NCBI RefSeq assembly: GCF_019468565.1
Contig: NZ_CP080521.1
Span: 310,001-374,000, forward strand
DNA: 64,000 nt
Source: Pseudonocardia sp. DSM 110487
GTDB taxonomy: Bacteria > Actinomycetota > Actinomycetes > Mycobacteriales > Pseudonocardiaceae
Direction of reading: 5' to 3'
In this document: positions 1 through 10,610 of the stretch, piece by piece
Layout of the letters: every line of letters begins with the position of its first letter
Position numbering within the stretch: the stretch's first letter is position 1
Notes under the pieces: model-generated
What the model saw: only the letters and a program-made list of their open reading frames with translations
What the model was told of the DNA's origin: nothing
Databases searched by the model: none
Position numbers and translations under genes: made by a program

Positions 1-99
1 CTGGCCACCGCGCTCGTGGTGCTGGTCAACCGCGGCGTCGACCTCGCGGGCCGGCTCGTCGACCCTCGGCAGGACGTCCGGGCGGAGGCGGTGGCGTGA
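1..99 (+). CDS. C-terminus of ABC transporter inner permease (DppB-like), partial
   Basis: The frame is open from the left edge to TGA at 97-99 and encodes 32 residues. A hydrophobic helix is followed by VNRGVDLAGRLVDPR, which resembles the C-terminal end of DppB/OppB/NikB permeases, where a final membrane helix runs into a VDxxxxxxDPR tail. The next permease starts at GTG 96 inside this stop (GTGA overlap), so the two subunits are translationally coupled. The rest of the gene, and probably the substrate-binding protein, lies left of the window. Confidence 0.7.
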   Translation: MATALVVLVNRGVDLAGRLVDPRQDVRAEAVA

Positions 100-968
100 G
101 CGTGACGGGGGTGTCGCTGAACATCGGTCTGCGCCGCTTGCCGGTCGCAGGCCGAGGACGCGGCCTGCTCACCGCGGGCGTCGTCCTGCTCTCGATCGTC
201 GTGCTCGCCACGCTCGCCGCGCCGTGGCTGGCCCCGTTCGACCCGGTCGCCCAGGGAGTGGGTCCACGGTCGGCCCGGCCGGACGGCGAGCACTGGCTCG
301 GCACCGACCGGTTCGGCCGCGACACCGCATCCCGCGTGCTGCACGGTGGGCAGAACACCCTGCTGCAGACCGGCACCACCATGCTCGCGGTGATCGCCAT
401 CGGGGCCGCGGTCGGCATCGTCGTCGGCCTCGCGGGGCCCCGGCTGGACGACATGGGGCGCCGGCTCATCGACGGGGTCGTCGCATTCCCCGCCGTGATC
501 GTCATCCTCGCGTTCGTCGGGCTGCGCGGCCCGTCGCTCTCGGCCGTGCTCGGTGGCGCGCTGCTCGTGTGGTGGGCGCCGTTCGCCCGGTTGACCCGGT
601 CGCTGGTGCGGTCGGCACTCGCCGAGCCGTCGGCCGTGACCGCACGCGCGCTCGGCGCCGATCGCGCCCACCTGCTGCGCACCGAGGTCGGACCGCGCCT
701 GATCGGGCCACTGGCAGTGCTCACCGCCGTGGAGGCCGGGCAGTTGATCGCGACCGTCGCCGGCCTGTCGTTCCTCGGCATGGGGGCGCAACCGCCCGCC
801 GCCGAGTGGGGCGCGATGCTCGCCGAGGCGCGCGGGGCCGCGCTGTCGAGCCCGCACCTCGTACTGGGGCCCGGCCTCGCGGTGCTGGTCACGGTGTTCG
901 CGCTGACCTGCGTCGGCGAGGGCCTGCGCGACGTGCTCGACCGGTCCGGGCAGGCGGTGACGTCGTGA
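96..968 (+). CDS. Dipeptide/oligopeptide/nickel-type ABC permease (DppC-like)
   Basis: 290 residues. After an N-terminal membrane helix (about residues 25-50) comes the LGTDRFGRD motif, the hallmark of the OppC/DppC/NikC subfamily before the main membrane domain. Five or so further hydrophobic segments follow, with an EAA-type cytoplasmic loop in the middle (ARALGADRAHLLRTEVGP region) that docks to the ATPase. The GTG start overlaps the upstream permease stop, and the stop overlaps the downstream ATPase start (GTG 965). It should form the channel of a PepT-family importer. Peptide, nickel, opine and metallophore are all possible substrates, and the permease alone cannot decide. Confidence 0.88.
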   Translation: MSVTGVSLNIGLRRLPVAGRGRGLLTAGVVLLSIVVLATLAAPWLAPFDPVAQGVGPRSARPDGEHWLGTDRFGRDTASRVLHGGQNTLLQTGTTMLAVIAIGAAVGIVVGLAGPRLDDMGRRLIDGVVAFPAVIVILAFVGLRGPSLSAVLGGALLVWWAPFARLTRSLVRSALAEPSAVTARALGADRAHLLRTEVGPRLIGPLAVLTAVEAGQLIATVAGLSFLGMGAQPPAAEWGAMLAEARGAALSSPHLVLGPGLAVLVTVFALTCVGEGLRDVLDRSGQAVTS

Positions 969-2509
969 CGGCCGTGCTGTCGGTCCGCGGGCTCACCGTC
1001 GCCTACGCCAGCCGGACCGTCCTCGACGGCGTCGACCTGGACGTCCACGCAGGTGAAGCGGTCGTCGTGCTCGGCGGGAGCGGATCCGGGAAATCGACGC
1101 TGCTGCGCGCCCTGCTCGGCTTGGTCCCGGCCCCGGGACGGGTGCGGGTGGGCGAGCTCGCCCTGCAGACCGACGCGGGACGGCTCGACCTGACCGCGCC
1201 CGGGGCGTGGCGGAGGGCCCGCGGCCGGGAGATCGGCATGGTGTTCCAGGACCCTGCGCTCGCGCTCACCCCGCTGCGGCGGGTCGGTTCCCTGCTCACC
1301 GAGGTGGGCGGCGATCGGGCGCAGGTGGAACCGCTGCTGCGGGCGAGCGGGTTCGCCGACCCCGCGCCGGTGGCGGCCCGGCGTGCCTTCGAGCTCTCCG
1401 GCGGTATGGCGCAGCGCGTCGGGTTCGGGCTCGCGGTGGCGGGCGGGCCGAGGGTGGTGCTGGCCGACGAACCGACCACCGCGCTCGACGGCCCGGCCCG
1501 CGAGGAGCTGGTGACCCGGCTGCGCGAGCGGGCCGCCGCCGGTACCGCCGTCGTGCTCGTCACCCACGACGTGACGGTGGCGGCCGCGCTCGCCGACCGG
1601 GTGGTGGTGCTGCACCGCGGCCGGATCGTCGAGCAGGGCTCGCCGGCCCGGGTGCTCGGCGACCCGGTCCACGAGACGACCCGTTCCCTGGTGCGTGACG
1701 TGCCGTGGGCGCTGCCGGCGCGCCGCTCCGGTCCGCCTGTGGGCGGTGCCGTCGTGATCCGCGTCCGGGGCCTGACCAAGTCCTACGCCGGCACGCCGGT
1801 GTTGGACGGGCTCGACCTCGACGTCGGCGACGGCGAGGTGGTGGGCATCGCGGGACGCAGCGGCGGCGGCAAGACCACCCTGCTGCGGTGCCTGCTCGGC
1901 CTCGAGCGCCCGGACGCGGGTGAGCTGCGGCTCGCCGGCATCGATCCGGCGACCCAGGGGTGGCGGGCGGTGCGCCGCGCTGTGCAGCTGGTGCCGCAGG
2001 ACCCCCGCGCGTCGCTCAACCCGTGGCGGACGGCCGCCCAGCTCGTCGCCGACCCGCTCGACTTCCACCGGATCGGCACCAGGGCCACCCGGCGGGCCCG
2101 CGCCCGCGAGCTGCTCGCCGCGGTGGGGCTCGACGGGCTGGCCGATCGCCGCCCGAACGCGCTGTCCACCGGACAGTGCCAGCGGGTGGCGATCGCCCGC
2201 GCGCTCGCCGTGCGGCCTCGGGTGCTCGTGGCCGACGAGCCCGCGTCCGCACTCGACGTCACGCTGCAGGCCGAGCTGATCCGCGTGCTCTCGCAGGTGG
2301 TGGCCGAGCACGGCATGGCGGCACTCGTCGTCTCCCACGACCTGCACGTGCTGGAGCGGCTGTGCGACCGCATCGCCGTGCTCGACGGCGGGCGGCTCGT
2401 CGAGGACCTCCCGGTCGCCCGCCTGCGCAGCGACGCGGCGCACTCCCGGACCAGGGCCCTGCTGGCCGCCTACCCGACCGATCCGCTGACCGCCGTCGTC
2501 GCCGGTTGA
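965..2509 (+). CDS. Fused two-domain ABC ATPase (DppD-DppF type)
   Basis: 514 residues containing two complete nucleotide-binding domains. Domain 1 has Walker A GGSGSGKST (residues 37-45), signature LSGGMAQR (about 144) and Walker B LADEPTTALD. Domain 2 has Walker A GRSGGGKTT (about 296), signature variant LSTGQCQR (about 399, Thr and Cys replacing the usual Gly) and Walker B VADEPASALD. In most Dpp/Opp systems these are two genes; here one polypeptide supplies both. The GTG start at 965 overlaps the permease stop and gives an N-terminus directly on the first ABC domain. It would power the permeases encoded just upstream. A GNAT gene follows 14 bases later. Confidence 0.9.
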   Translation: MTAVLSVRGLTVAYASRTVLDGVDLDVHAGEAVVVLGGSGSGKSTLLRALLGLVPAPGRVRVGELALQTDAGRLDLTAPGAWRRARGREIGMVFQDPALALTPLRRVGSLLTEVGGDRAQVEPLLRASGFADPAPVAARRAFELSGGMAQRVGFGLAVAGGPRVVLADEPTTALDGPAREELVTRLRERAAAGTAVVLVTHDVTVAAALADRVVVLHRGRIVEQGSPARVLGDPVHETTRSLVRDVPWALPARRSGPPVGGAVVIRVRGLTKSYAGTPVLDGLDLDVGDGEVVGIAGRSGGGKTTLLRCLLGLERPDAGELRLAGIDPATQGWRAVRRAVQLVPQDPRASLNPWRTAAQLVADPLDFHRIGTRATRRARARELLAAVGLDGLADRRPNALSTGQCQRVAIARALAVRPRVLVADEPASALDVTLQAELIRVLSQVVAEHGMAALVVSHDLHVLERLCDRIAVLDGGRLVEDLPVARLRSDAAHSRTRALLAAYPTDPLTAVVAG

Positions 2510-2523
2510 GAAGAGAGGACTCC

Positions 2524-3078
2524 GTGACCGACTACGCGATCCGTCGCGCCACGACCGTGAAGGACCTCGACGGCGCCCGCACCGTCGTCCTGCACACCGC
2601 CGAGGCCGACCTCGGCTACGGCTACCAGCCGCAGTGGCACTGGGACCTCGACCGGCCCGTCGAGACCTATGTGGACAACCCGCGGCAGGCGATGTTCGTC
2701 GCAGTCGACCTCACCGGCACGGTGGTCTCCACGGCGGCCATCCGGATCGGCGGGCCGAACGTGCCGCCGCACCCGCCCGAGCTCGGCCGCCGCTACGCCG
2801 ACCGGCAGGCGGTTGCGCAGCTGCTGCGGGTCGCGACGCTGCCAGAGCACCGCCGCCACGGCCTCGCCCGCCGGCTCGTGGCCGCGTGCCATGAGTTCGT
2901 CCGCGCCGACGGCGGCTTCCGGGTGATCTACCTGCACACCAACACCAGGGTGCCGGCCGCCGAGCCGTTCTGGCGGTCCCTTCCGGTCGTCGAGATCCGC
3001 GACGACCGGGGCGAGGAGAGCGACCCGCGGTTCGCGACCGTGCACTTCGAGCTGCCGCTGGACGCGCCAGTCGCGTGA
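2524..3078 (+). CDS. GNAT-family N-acetyltransferase
   Basis: 184 residues. The acetyl-CoA pyrophosphate loop appears as EHRRHGLARRL (about residues 109-119, R/Q-x-x-G-x-A pattern), preceded by the usual beta strand with QLLRVATL. The GTG start at 2524 has a purine-rich stretch (gagaagagaggac) upstream. It lies 14 bases after the ABC ATPase and overlaps the following MFS gene by four bases (GTGA), so it is in the same operon. GNAT enzymes acetylate an amine on a small molecule or protein. Given the neighbours, it could modify the imported or exported compound, but the substrate is not visible in sequence. Confidence 0.8.
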   Translation: MTDYAIRRATTVKDLDGARTVVLHTAEADLGYGYQPQWHWDLDRPVETYVDNPRQAMFVAVDLTGTVVSTAAIRIGGPNVPPHPPELGRRYADRQAVAQLLRVATLPEHRRHGLARRLVAACHEFVRADGGFRVIYLHTNTRVPAAEPFWRSLPVVEIRDDRGEESDPRFATVHFELPLDAPVA

Positions 3079-4304
3079 CTGCCCCGTCCGTCCGCGCGCA
3101 GTTCCGAGCCCTCACGCCGGCAGCCCGGCTGCTCGTGGTCAACCAGTTCGGGATCAACGTCGGCTTCTACATGGTCGTGCCGTTCCTCGCGACCTACCTC
3201 GTCGACGACCTCGGCTACGCCGCGGCGCTGGTCGGTGTGGTGCTCGGGGTGCGGACCCTCTCGCAGCAGGGGCTCTTCCTCGTCGGCGGCACGGCGGCCG
3301 ACCGGCTGGGCGCCCGGCCGGTGATCGTGTTGGGCTGCGCGCTGCGCGTGCTCGCGTTCGGGCTGTTCGCGCTCGTCACCTCGCCGGTCGGGATCGTGTC
3401 CGCCGCGGTGCTCACGGGGTTCGCCGGGGCGCTGTTCAACCCCGCGGTCCGCGCGTACCTGAGCCGGGAGGCGGGCGAGGAGCGCGCGGGCGCGTTCGCC
3501 GTGTTCAACACGGCGGCCGATGCGGGGGCGTTCGCAGGCCCGCTGCTGGGGGCCGCCCTGCTCGCCGTGGACTTCCGGCTGGTCGCCGCCGTCGCGTGCG
3601 TGACGTTCTTGCTGCTCACCGTGGCGCAGGTGCTGGTGCTGCCCGCGCACCCGGTCGAGACCCACACCGAGGGCGTGCTCGGCAGCTGGGGCACGGTGGT
3701 GCGGAACCGCCGGTTCGTGGCCTTCACCTTCTGCGGCTCGGCCCATCTCGCCCTCTACAACCAGGTCTACCTGGTCCTCCCGCTCGAGGCACAGCGGGTC
3801 ACCGGCACGCCGGCCGTCGTCGGCGTGCTCTTCGCGGTGTCCACGGTCACCGGGATCGTGCTGTACGTGCGGGTCGCCGCGTGGGCCGGGCGCCGCTGGC
3901 CACCCGGCACCTGCGTGGCGGTGGGGCTCGCGCTGATGGGCGCCGGCTTCGTGCCGGTTGCCGTCTCCGCGCCGCTGCTGCCGACGGCGACCGGCCTCGT
4001 TCCGGCCGCCGCGCTACCGGTGCTCGCAGGCGCGATGGTGTTCACGTTCGGGATCGCGCTGGCCAATCCGTTCACGATGCAGCTGATGCCGGTGGTGGGC
4101 AGCGAGCGGCTCATCGGTACGTACTACGGCTTCTACTACCTGGTGTCCGCACTGGTGGCCGCCGCGGTCTCGGCCGCGGCAGGTGCGCTGCTCGACCTCG
4201 GCGGGCCCGGCTGGCGGGCGGCGGCCCCGGTGGCGCTGATCGCCGTGGGGCTCGCCGGCGCCGCGGGAACGGCGCTGATGCAACGACGAGGGCACCTAAC
4301 CTGA
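3075..4304 (+). CDS. MFS transporter
   Basis: 409 residues with about 12 hydrophobic segments. The cytoplasmic loop between helices 2 and 3 reads GGTAADRLGARPV, matching MFS motif A (GxxxDRxGRR). The size and two six-helix halves fit a drug-efflux-type MFS pump of the inner membrane. GTG 3075 overlaps the GNAT stop, making this the last gene of an operon of Dpp-type importer, fused ATPases, acetyltransferase and exporter. The combination of a PepT-type importer with an MFS exporter recalls opine-metallophore loci, but the biosynthetic genes, if any, are outside the window. Confidence 0.82.
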   Translation: MTAPSVRAQFRALTPAARLLVVNQFGINVGFYMVVPFLATYLVDDLGYAAALVGVVLGVRTLSQQGLFLVGGTAADRLGARPVIVLGCALRVLAFGLFALVTSPVGIVSAAVLTGFAGALFNPAVRAYLSREAGEERAGAFAVFNTAADAGAFAGPLLGAALLAVDFRLVAAVACVTFLLLTVAQVLVLPAHPVETHTEGVLGSWGTVVRNRRFVAFTFCGSAHLALYNQVYLVLPLEAQRVTGTPAVVGVLFAVSTVTGIVLYVRVAAWAGRRWPPGTCVAVGLALMGAGFVPVAVSAPLLPTATGLVPAAALPVLAGAMVFTFGIALANPFTMQLMPVVGSERLIGTYYGFYYLVSALVAAAVSAAAGALLDLGGPGWRAAAPVALIAVGLAGAAGTALMQRRGHLT

Positions 4305-4338
4305 CCTATCTATCCCTCAATGGGGAAGGATGGGGAAC

Positions 4339-4737
4339 ATGAGTGAGTGGTACACCCTGGACGACGTTGCCGATCGGCTCGGCCTGCACGTCCGCACCGT
4401 GCGCAACTACGTGCGGGACGGGCGGCTCGGCGCGGTGCGCATCGGCAAGCAGTACCGCGTCTCCCACGCCGATCTGCGGGCGCTCACCGGCGATCGCGCC
4501 GGCGGCTCGCGGCAGGTCGGGGTGACCAGCGTCGTCGACATCGACGGCATCGGCGCCGCCGCCGCGGAACGGCTGGCCACCTTCATCGCCGGTCTGCCGA
4601 GGCCAGCGCAGGCACCCCATGTGGACGTCGTGCACGAGCCGGAGCGCGACCGGCTCAAGGTGATCGTCGTGGGCTCGGTCGAGGCGAACGTCGAGCTGCT
4701 GCGCCTCGTGGGTGCGATGGCGGAGGAGGCGGCATGA
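4339..4737 (+). CDS. Helix-turn-helix (excisionase/MerR-like) DNA-binding protein
   Basis: 132 residues from ATG 4339. Residues 3-50 (YTLDDVADRLGLHVRTVRNY, then DGRLGAVRIGKQYRVSHADL) form a winged-helix DNA-binding domain of the excisionase/MerR_1 type. The remaining 80 residues are an unassigned domain, perhaps an oligomerisation or ligand module. ATG 4330 is in frame, but the AAGGA at 4326-4330 sits eight bases before 4339, so 4339 is the better start. The stop overlaps the tyrosine phosphatase start (ATGA), so the pair is co-translated. A small TCCC...GGGA symmetry lies just upstream at about 4312-4325 and could be its own binding site. Confidence 0.75.
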   Translation: MSEWYTLDDVADRLGLHVRTVRNYVRDGRLGAVRIGKQYRVSHADLRALTGDRAGGSRQVGVTSVVDIDGIGAAAAERLATFIAGLPRPAQAPHVDVVHEPERDRLKVIVVGSVEANVELLRLVGAMAEEAA

Positions 4738-5171
4738 GCGGGCCGCTCTCCGGTGCCATCGCGCTGCCCGACGGCACGCTCGTGCGCGGCCGCGGCCGTC
4801 GCGAGCCGTTCCCCGACGGGCCACTCCCCGAGTTCGGCCTCTATCCCGGGTTGCCGGGGCGGCGCGCGCCGTGGCGGCCCGAGTGGCCAGCGGCCTGGAT
4901 CGACTGGCCCGACTTCCGCACCCCGCGCGATGCCGGCGCGGCCGCCGCGCAGATCGTCGAGGCCTATCGCCGGGCGCGGTCGGGGGAGCGGGTCGAGGTC
5001 GCCTGCCACGGGGGCACGGGGCGCACCGGCACGGTGGTCGCCTGCATGGCCGTGCTCGCCGGGCACCCCGCGGAGGACGCCGTGGCCTGGACCCGGAGCC
5101 ACTACCGGCGGCGCGCGGTGGAGACCCCTGGTCAGCGGCGCTGGATCGCCTGGTTCGCCGCGCACCGATGA
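4734..5171 (+). CDS. Cysteine-based protein tyrosine phosphatase
   Basis: 145 residues. The P-loop C-H-G-G-T-G-R-T (Cys91 to Arg97) matches the C(x5)R(S/T) active site of the PTP/DSP superfamily. WPD at residues 58-60 provides the general-acid loop. Cys91 would be the nucleophile, Arg97 the phosphate ligand and Asp60 the acid. It is smaller than most PTPs and has no signal peptide, so it is cytoplasmic. It overlaps the upstream HTH gene by four bases, suggesting the two act together. It might act on a phosphoprotein or another phosphorylated small molecule. Confidence 0.85.
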   Translation: MSGPLSGAIALPDGTLVRGRGRREPFPDGPLPEFGLYPGLPGRRAPWRPEWPAAWIDWPDFRTPRDAGAAAAQIVEAYRRARSGERVEVACHGGTGRTGTVVACMAVLAGHPAEDAVAWTRSHYRRRAVETPGQRRWIAWFAAHR

Positions 5172-5201
5172 ATCCGGGCCGTGCCGTGCGACTCCCTTGT
5201 C

Positions 5202-5474
5202 ATGACGCACCTCGACCACTCGTTCACCGCCCCTCTGGAGAAGGACGGCTCCTTCCCGACCTATGTGACGGTCCCCGGCTCCGCGGAGCTGCTCGGTACC
5301 CGGCGCGCCGTCAAGGTGGGCGGCACGATCGACGGCCACCCCTTCACCGCCACCCTCATGCCCTCGGGTGAGGGCCCGCACTGGCTGCCGGTCCGGGCGG
5401 CGCTGTGCAAGCTGATCGGCAAGGACCGGGCGGGGGAGGAGGTGGCGTTCCGCCTGGAGCAGCGGTTCAGTTGA
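5202..5474 (+). CDS. DUF1905 domain protein (copy 1)
   Basis: 90 residues from ATG 5202. The fold-defining strands are recognisable: YVTVPGSAELLGTRRAVKVG, then GTIDGHPFTATLMPSGEGPH and VRAALCKLIGKDRAGEEVAF. These match the small DUF1905 beta-barrel family, often annotated next to YdeI-like proteins; its biochemical function is not established. No clear ribosome binding site precedes 5202, and an in-frame start at 5181 is possible. The 3' end overlaps the convergent XRE regulator by eight bases. A clear paralogue lies at 7879-8169. Confidence 0.8.
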   Translation: MTHLDHSFTAPLEKDGSFPTYVTVPGSAELLGTRRAVKVGGTIDGHPFTATLMPSGEGPHWLPVRAALCKLIGKDRAGEEVAFRLEQRFS

Positions 5475-6306
5475 CTAGTGCTGGCGCCGGTTCCTCGAGC
5501 GCGGCGAGCGCCTCGGAGCTGGCGGCGTCGGCCGGCAGGTAGGCGACCAGGCGCTGCTCCTCCGGCCCGGGGAGGGGGAGGCTCTCGAACGCCAGGCGCA
5601 GCGGGCCCACCGTCGGGTGCTCCCACGCCTCGACGCCCGTCCACGGCGGGAGCGCGCCGCCTGCGGTGAACCGGCGGGCGAACTCGGCGCCCTCGGTGAT
5701 CGACAGCTCGTCGGCGAGCGCCGCGGCCGTGCGGTCGCCGAGATCGGCGGCGGATCGCAGTGCGGCGGCGCGCTCGTTCGCCACGCGCTCCCACTCGGGG
5801 AACGCCGTGCGTGCCCGCGCGTCGCCGAAGACGAAGCGCACCAGGTTCGGCTCGGTGGCGTCGAACAGCCCGATCGGCGCGGCGAGCCGGCGGAAGCCCT
5901 CCGTGCAGGCGAGCACGTCGCCGTGCGGGGCGACGACCAGCGACGGGGTGGGCTCGAGCCGGTCGAGCAGGGCCAGCACGGTGGGGCGCACGGTCCGCGA
6001 CGGCGGCTGCGCCTGCGCGCACACCTCGCCGGAGACCACCTTCACCATGCGGTACACGTGGACCCGCTCGTCGGGGGAGAGATCGAGCGCGTCGGCGAGC
6101 GCCCCGATCACCTGCGCGGACGGGCGGCGGTCGCTGCCGCGCTCCAGGCGGGTGAGGTACTCGACGCTGATGGCCGCGCGCGATGCCAGCTCTTCGCGGC
6201 GCAGCCCGGGTGTGCGGCGGCGGGAGCCGGTCGGGAAACCCAGGTCGCCGGGCCTGATCGCCTCCCGCCGGGCGCGCAGGAAGGCGCCGAGCGCGTTGTC
6301 GGTCAC
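5467..6306 (-). CDS. XRE-family regulator with MmyB-like ligand domain
   Basis: 279 residues from GTG 6306. The N-terminus (residues 9-80, LGAFLRARREAIRPGDLGFP, then RRTPGLRREELA and YLTRLERG) is the helix-turn-helix found in actinobacterial MmyB-type regulators. The C-terminal two thirds match the PAS-like MmyB ligand-binding domain, thought to bind fatty-acid-like ligands. It is divergent from a PPOX-fold oxidoreductase and an aldo/keto reductase, 68 bases between the two start codons. In this family such a divergent reductase is the usual target, so it probably controls 6375-7786 and itself. Confidence 0.88.
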   Translation of the reverse strand: MTDNALGAFLRARREAIRPGDLGFPTGSRRRTPGLRREELASRAAISVEYLTRLERGSDRRPSAQVIGALADALDLSPDERVHVYRMVKVVSGEVCAQAQPPSRTVRPTVLALLDRLEPTPSLVVAPHGDVLACTEGFRRLAAPIGLFDATEPNLVRFVFGDARARTAFPEWERVANERAAALRSAADLGDRTAAALADELSITEGAEFARRFTAGGALPPWTGVEAWEHPTVGPLRLAFESLPLPGPEEQRLVAYLPADAASSEALAALEEPAPALVN

Positions 6307-6374
6307 CCTTCCGAGAGTAGGGGGTCCCTGGCGCGGTCTCCCTGACGTTCACCGACGAGCAGAGGCTCGTGGCC

Positions 6375-6818
6375 ATGAGCATTTTCACGACAGCAGAGAT
6401 CGAGTACCTGCGCAGCCAGCCGCTCGCCCGGCTCGCGACGGTGGGCGCGGACGGACGGCCGCAGGTCAAGCCGGTCGGGATCTTCCTGGACCCCGACACC
6501 GACGAGCTGGTCGTCGGCGGCGTCGTCGGCAGCGGGATGGGCACCAGCAAGAAGTTCAGGGACGTGGCGGCGACCGGCGTTGCCGCGCTGGTCGTCGACG
6601 ACCTCGCGAGCGTCGACCCGTGGACCCCGCGCGGGGTCGAGGTGCGCGGGCTCGCCGAGGCGCGCCTCGCGGGCGGTGCGGAGGTGGGGCGGCGCCTCGG
6701 CGCCCCCTTCGACTTCGACCCGGAGTGGATCCTGGTGCGGCCCACCCGGATCGTGTCGTGGGGAATCGACGGCTCCTCGTTCCAGATGTCGGCGCGCGAC
6801 GCCGTGAAGGCGGGCTGA
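6375..6818 (+). CDS. PPOX-class (split-barrel flavin/F420) oxidoreductase
   Basis: 147 residues. The N-terminal strand pattern LRSQPLARLATVGADGRPQV, then KPVGIFLDP, and the TSKKFRDVAA segment fit the pyridoxamine-5'-phosphate-oxidase-like split barrel, in particular the actinobacterial F420-dependent PPOX group. Such proteins use F420 or flavin to reduce small molecules. ATG 6375 is preferred over GTG 6369 because AGAGG at 6361-6365 is nine bases upstream of 6375. The next gene begins two bases after the stop, so it forms an operon with the aldo/keto reductase. The cofactor is inferred from the family only. Confidence 0.82.
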   Translation: MSIFTTAEIEYLRSQPLARLATVGADGRPQVKPVGIFLDPDTDELVVGGVVGSGMGTSKKFRDVAATGVAALVVDDLASVDPWTPRGVEVRGLAEARLAGGAEVGRRLGAPFDFDPEWILVRPTRIVSWGIDGSSFQMSARDAVKAG

Positions 6819-6820
6819 GC

Positions 6821-7786
6821 GTGCGCTACCGGCTCTTCGGCCCGACCGGCCTGCGGGTGTCCGAGCTCTTCCTCGGCACGATGGTCCTCACCGATCCCGG
6901 CGAGACCCGCCGGATCATCGACGCCTACGCGGACGCGGGCGGCAACGTCCTGGACACCGCGTCGGCCTACGGCGATGGGGAGGAGCTGCTCGGCTCCGTC
7001 GTCGAGCGGCGCGACCGGTTCGTCCTCGCCACCAAGTACACGCTGTCGCGCGACGCGCGTGACCCCAATGCGGCGGGCAACCACCGCAAGAACCTCGTGC
7101 TCTCGCTGGAGCGGAGCCTGCGGCGGCTGCGCACCGACTACATCGACGTCTACTGGGTGCACGTCTTCGACCGGCACACCCCGCTCGAGGAGACGATGCG
7201 CGCGCTCGACGACGCCGTGCGCGCCGGCAAGATCCTCTACGTCGGGATATCCGACGCCCCGGCCTGGGTGGTCGCCCGGGCGAACACGCTCGCGCAGTGG
7301 CGCGACTGGACCCCGTTCGCCGGCCTGCAGGTGCCCTACAGCCTGCTGCAGCGCGACATCGAGCGGGAGCTGCTGCCGATGGCGGAGGCGCTCGGGATGA
7401 GCGTGGCCGCGTGGGCGCCGCTCGCGTCGGGCCGGCTCGCGGGCGGCTCCCGGCGGGCCGACCCGGCGTCGCTCACGCCCCGCGACAAGGCGGCCGCTGA
7501 TGCCGTGCGGGCCGTCGCCGGTGAGCTGGGTGCGACCCCGGCCCAGGTGGCGATCGCCTGGACGCGCAGCAGGTCGGCGGCGGTGCACCCGCTCGTCGGG
7601 GTCAGCTCCGTGCGGCAGCTCACCGACAACCTGGAAGCGCTCGACCTCGTCCTGCCCGGAGAGGCGGTCGCCCGGCTGGAGGCCGCTGTGGAGTTCGAGC
7701 GCGGGTTCCCCGCGGACTTCATCGCCGAGTGCGAGCCGTCCCCGTTCGTGTTCGGCGACCACGCCACGGCGGTCGTGGGCCGGTAG
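6821..7786 (+). CDS. Aldo/keto reductase
   Basis: 321 residues, a full-length TIM-barrel AKR. Catalytic tetrad residues are visible: Asp in [10 protein letters not shown], Tyr three residues later, Lys in LATKYTLS and His in YWVHVF. The C-terminal [15 protein letters not shown] segment is the NADP(H)-binding part. It reduces carbonyl compounds with NADPH in the cytoplasm; the substrate is unknown. GTG 6821 lies two bases after the PPOX stop. A 92-base gap follows before the second DUF1905 gene; it holds a weak 7-bp GTCGAGG/CCTCGAC hairpin at about 7806-7832. Confidence 0.9.
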   Translation: MRYRLFGPTGLRVSELFLGTMVLTDPGETRRIIDAYADAGGNVLDTASAYGDGEELLGSVVERRDRFVLATKYTLSRDARDPNAAGNHRKNLVLSLERSLRRLRTDYIDVYWVHVFDRHTPLEETMRALDDAVRAGKILYVGISDAPAWVVARANTLAQWRDWTPFAGLQVPYSLLQRDIERELLPMAEALGMSVAAWAPLASGRLAGGSRRADPASLTPRDKAAADAVRAVAGELGATPAQVAIAWTRSRSAAVHPLVGVSSVRQLTDNLEALDLVLPGEAVARLEAAVEFERGFPADFIAECEPSPFVFGDHATAVVGR

Positions 7787-7878
7787 AAAAAGATCCGGCG
7801 GGCATGTCGAGGACGGGCGGCCACCCTCGACGTTCCCGTTGTGGACGGCCACTCCTGCCGTCCCGCGGAGGAGGAACG

Positions 7879-8155
7879 ATGACCGAGAACCAGACCCTCG
7901 ACCACGAGTTCAGCGCCGTCCTGCAGAAGAGCCCGAACCCGGGCGGCTGGACCTACGTCGTGATGCCCGGCTCGGCCGAGTTCTTCGGCACCCGCGGCCT
8001 GGTGAAGGTCCGCGGCACCGTGGACGGCCACCCGTTCCAGAGCTCGTTCATGGCACTCGGCGACGGCAGGCACAAGCTCCCCGTGAAGGGCGAGCTCCAG
8101 CGGGCCCTCGGCAAGGTGCCGGGCGAGACGGTCACGGTGCACCTGTCCGAGCGGA

Positions 8156-8169
<14 letters not shown>
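7879..8169 (+). CDS. DUF1905 domain protein (copy 2)
   Basis: 96 residues, with ATG 7879 preceded by a strong GGAGGAGGAA. It is clearly homologous to the protein at 5202-5474: [20 protein letters not shown] and [18 protein letters not shown] align directly, and both end in a predicted charged strand. Two paralogues this close, on either side of the XRE/PPOX/AKR unit, suggest duplication of a small regulon. Its 3' end overlaps the convergent TetR gene by 14 bases. The family function is unknown. Confidence 0.85.
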
Positions 8170-10540
<2,371 letters not shown>

Positions 10541-10550
10541 GCTGCCGTCC

Positions 10551-10595
10551 GCGGGTGGTTGTGGGTGCACACATGCGCACTCCGCAACCACCCGC
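10551..10595. terminator. Hairpin downstream of groEL
   Basis: GCGGGTGGTTG (10551-10561) pairs perfectly with CAACCACCCGC (10585-10595) around a 23-base loop that itself contains complementary GTGC/GCAC. It starts 11 bases after the groEL stop. There is no T-tract, as is usual in high-GC actinobacteria. It probably ends or stabilises the groEL transcript. Confidence 0.65.
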
Positions 10596-10610
10596 GCTAG
10601 TCTCGGCCGG

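Noticed and set aside
26..2443. An 800-residue open frame on the minus strand opposite the ABC genes
   Set aside because: It runs antisense to two permease/ATPase genes with clear domains. Its composition (Arg, Gly, His, Pro) is what G+C-rich DNA gives in a shadow frame. No motif or start signal.
1..4304. Assignment of the first operon as a staphylopine-type metallophore system
   Set aside because: No nicotianamine-synthase-like or opine dehydrogenase gene is visible; kept only as a possibility.
5261..7852. Long minus-strand frame across the PPOX and AKR genes, and similar long antisense frames opposite groEL, bioA and the fused permease
   Set aside because: All mirror well-supported genes, lack domains and vary with codon bias of the real strand.
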